7,126 nt of DNA from Eubacteriales Family XIII. Incertae Sedis bacterium (GTDB lineage Bacteria; Bacillota; Clostridia; Peptostreptococcales; Anaerovoracaceae). The stretch lies in the NCBI GenBank assembly GCA_031287295.1, contig JAITTH010000033.1:1-7126 (forward strand), written 5' to 3'. A model generated the notes under the pieces. That model saw only the letters and a list, made by a program, of their open reading frames with translations. It did no database searches and was not told where the DNA came from. This document shows positions 5,959 to 7,126 of the stretch, in pieces. Numbering within the stretch: position 1 is the stretch's first letter; every line of letters begins with the position of its first letter. The translations under genes were made by a program, and so were the position numbers.

Positions 5959-6708
5959 ATGGGGGATAAGTTCAACGAAAGCGACACCCTAAGAAAAAAA
6001 GAAGAGAACAGGGCGCGAAATTCTGTCCATATGCAGAAGGGCGTCCTTTTTATTGATCCGGATGCCTGTTTTATCGATGCCGAGGTGGAAATTGCCGAAA
6101 ATGTACAAATCGGCCCATGGGTGACGATTAAGGGCAAAACCAAAATCGGAGCCGGGACGGTGATCGAACAAAACGTTTACCTCGAAGATGCCGAAATAGG
6201 CGAGAATTGCCGCATCTGTCAGTCGAGTCGTATCATTCGTTCTTCCATTGGTGCCGGAACAGACATCCTTTTGTCTGTTTCCATAGACAGCCGGATTGGT
6301 GAAAATACGTCGGTGGGTCCGTATGCCTATCTTCGTCCGAACAGCAACATTGGCGCCAATGTGAAAATCGGAGATTTTGTAGAGATCAAAAATTCCGCGA
6401 TCGGAGATGGGACGAAGGTTTCGCATCTTACCTATGTCGGAGACGCCGATCTCGGTAACGATATCAATTTGGGATGTGGCGTCGTGTTTGTCACTTATGA
6501 CGGCTCGGAAAAGCATCGTTCTGTTGTTGGCGACAGTGCTTTCATCGGATGTAACGTAAACATCATCGCGCCGGTGGAAGTCGGAGAAGGAGCCTATGTT
6601 GCGGCAGGAACGACCGTAACAAAAGATGTACCGGGTGGTAGTCTTTCCATTGGTCGTACAAGAGAAGCCATCCTCCGGGGTTGGAAAGACAGGAGAAAAG
6701 AAAAATGA
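5959..6708 (+). CDS. GlmU-type glucosamine-1-phosphate N-acetyltransferase lacking the uridylyltransferase domain
   Basis: This 249-residue protein matches only the C-terminal half of bifunctional GlmU (about 456 residues). Its first 30 residues resemble the inter-domain helix, ending HMQKGVLFIDP (residues 25-35). A left-handed beta-helix of hexapeptide repeats follows (about 37-230). GlmU's acetyltransferase half makes GlcNAc-1-phosphate from GlcN-1-phosphate and acetyl-CoA. Active-site residues are retained: Arg126, Lys144, catalytic His156 in SHLTYVGDAD, Tyr159, Asn170, Tyr180, Lys185 and Arg233, matching E. coli R333, K351, H363, Y366, N377, Y387, K392 and R440. One change stands out: the usual NYDG reads TYDG (Thr179 for E. 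coli Asn386). The N-terminal nucleotidyltransferase domain is absent, and the DNA before the gene is intact murC, so no remnant of it lies nearby. UDP-GlcNAc synthesis would need a separate pyrophosphorylase. The gene lies between murC (20-nt gap) and prs (4-nt overlap). A related sugar O- or N-acetyltransferase role is less likely. Confidence 0.85.
   Translation: MGDKFNESDTLRKKEENRARNSVHMQKGVLFIDPDACFIDAEVEIAENVQIGPWVTIKGKTKIGAGTVIEQNVYLEDAEIGENCRICQSSRIIRSSIGAGTDILLSVSIDSRIGENTSVGPYAYLRPNSNIGANVKIGDFVEIKNSAIGDGTKVSHLTYVGDADLGNDINLGCGVVFVTYDGSEKHRSVVGDSAFIGCNVNIIAPVEVGEGAYVAAGTTVTKDVPGGSLSIGRTREAILRGWKDRRKEK
6691..6695 (+). promoter_or_regulatory. Ribosome binding site of prs
   Basis: AGGAG inside the 3' end of the glmU-like gene lies 9 bases before ATG 6705-6707. 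The ATG overlaps the upstream TGA (ATGA, 6705-6708), so the two genes are likely translationally coupled. Confidence 0.75.
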
Positions 6709-7126
6709 AAAAGGATGCCTTCGGTGATTTCAAAGTCTTTTCGGGAAATTCAAACCGGTCACTTGCGAAAGAAATTTCCGGGTATATGGGCAAACCGCTG
6801 GGGAAAGCAAACGTATCGACCTTCAGTGACGGGGAAATTTCCGTTAGCATCAATGAGGTGGTTCGAGGGCTGGATGTTTTCATCGTTCAATCAACATGCG
6901 CACCGGTCAATGAAAATCTCATGGAACTACTGATCATGATTGATGCGATGAAACGCGCTTCGGCAGGGCGTATCAACGCTGTCATCCCGTATTACGGGTA
7001 TGCGCGCCAAGATCGAAAGGCGAAAGCACGCGATCCCATTACGGCAAAGCTCGTAGCCGATCTTCTTACGGTGGCAGGCGCCGACCGCGTCATTTCTATG
7101 GACCTGCACGCCTCGCAAATACAAGG
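6705..7126 (+). CDS. prs: Ribose-phosphate pyrophosphokinase (PRPP synthetase), N-terminal part
   Basis: Prs makes PRPP from ribose 5-phosphate and ATP, supplying purine, pyrimidine, histidine and tryptophan synthesis in the cytoplasm. The gene runs off the window, leaving 140 complete codons of an expected ~315. Visible signatures are VFSGNSNRSLAKEI (residues 11-24), FSDGEISVSI (40-49), the ATP-binding loop YGYARQDRKAKAR (97-109), and MDLHASQIQG (132-141) with His135 matching the conserved active-site His of the family. The start is ATG 6705 with an AGGAG site 9 bases upstream. It overlaps the glmU-like stop by four bases. The glmU-prs pairing is a common arrangement in Firmicutes and supports naming the upstream gene as a GlmU relative. 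No defect is visible in the part present. Confidence 0.96.
   Translation, partial: MKKDAFGDFKVFSGNSNRSLAKEISGYMGKPLGKANVSTFSDGEISVSINEVVRGLDVFIVQSTCAPVNENLMELLIMIDAMKRASAGRINAVIPYYGYARQDRKAKARDPITAKLVADLLTVAGADRVISMDLHASQIQ

Noticed and set aside
5989..6516. 175-codon minus-strand open frame inside the glmU-like gene
   Set aside because: It mirrors the hexapeptide-repeat coding sequence. The periodic codons of that gene explain the lack of stops.

Overview
The window comes from a low- to mid-GC Gram-positive bacterium, most likely an anaerobic Firmicute of the Clostridia/Tissierellia type. The clues are a spoVG gene, strong GGAGG-type ribosome binding sites, GTG and TTG starts, sigma-A-like promoters, and protein sequences of Firmicute style. 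No exact taxon can be given from the sequence alone. I see no phage, transposon, CRISPR array, tRNA or rRNA.

Layout. (1) Bases 2-2600 (+) are the end of an L-arabinose catabolic operon: the C-terminal part of an FGGY sugar kinase (probably the ribulokinase step), then araA (L-arabinose isomerase, GTG start, 4-nt overlap) and araD (L-ribulose-5-phosphate 4-epimerase, 19-nt overlap). Together they convert L-arabinose to L-ribulose, L-ribulose 5-phosphate and D-xylulose 5-phosphate. (2) Bases 2601-2752 are a gap holding a hairpin that could end the ara operon, a promoter-like TATAAT, and a ribosome binding site that may fold into a hairpin with the TTG start of the next gene. (3) Bases 2753-4042 (+) are murA, the first committed step of peptidoglycan precursor synthesis. 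(4) Bases 4043-4333 (-) are spoVG, a small nucleic-acid-binding regulator, tail to tail with murA with no spacer. (5) Bases 4334-4540 are a divergent regulatory region with a very good promoter for spoVG, an extended -10 promoter for murC, and an 18-bp near-perfect palindrome between them. (6) Bases 4541-7126 (+) are a tight run of murC, a GlmU-type acetyltransferase lacking the uridylyltransferase half, and prs (cut by the window edge).

The second half is a cell-envelope and nucleotide-sugar precursor cluster. The acetyltransferase would supply GlcNAc-1-phosphate for UDP-GlcNAc, MurA starts turning UDP-GlcNAc into UDP-MurNAc, MurC adds L-alanine, and Prs makes PRPP for nucleotides. It resembles the spoVG-glmU-prs neighbourhood of Bacillus, but spoVG is inverted and murC precedes the glmU-like gene.

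Most of the window is ordinary housekeeping or catabolic DNA. The points most worth a second look are the single-domain GlmU with a changed NYDG motif, the inverted spoVG with its palindromic intergenic region, and the compact murA/spoVG junction.
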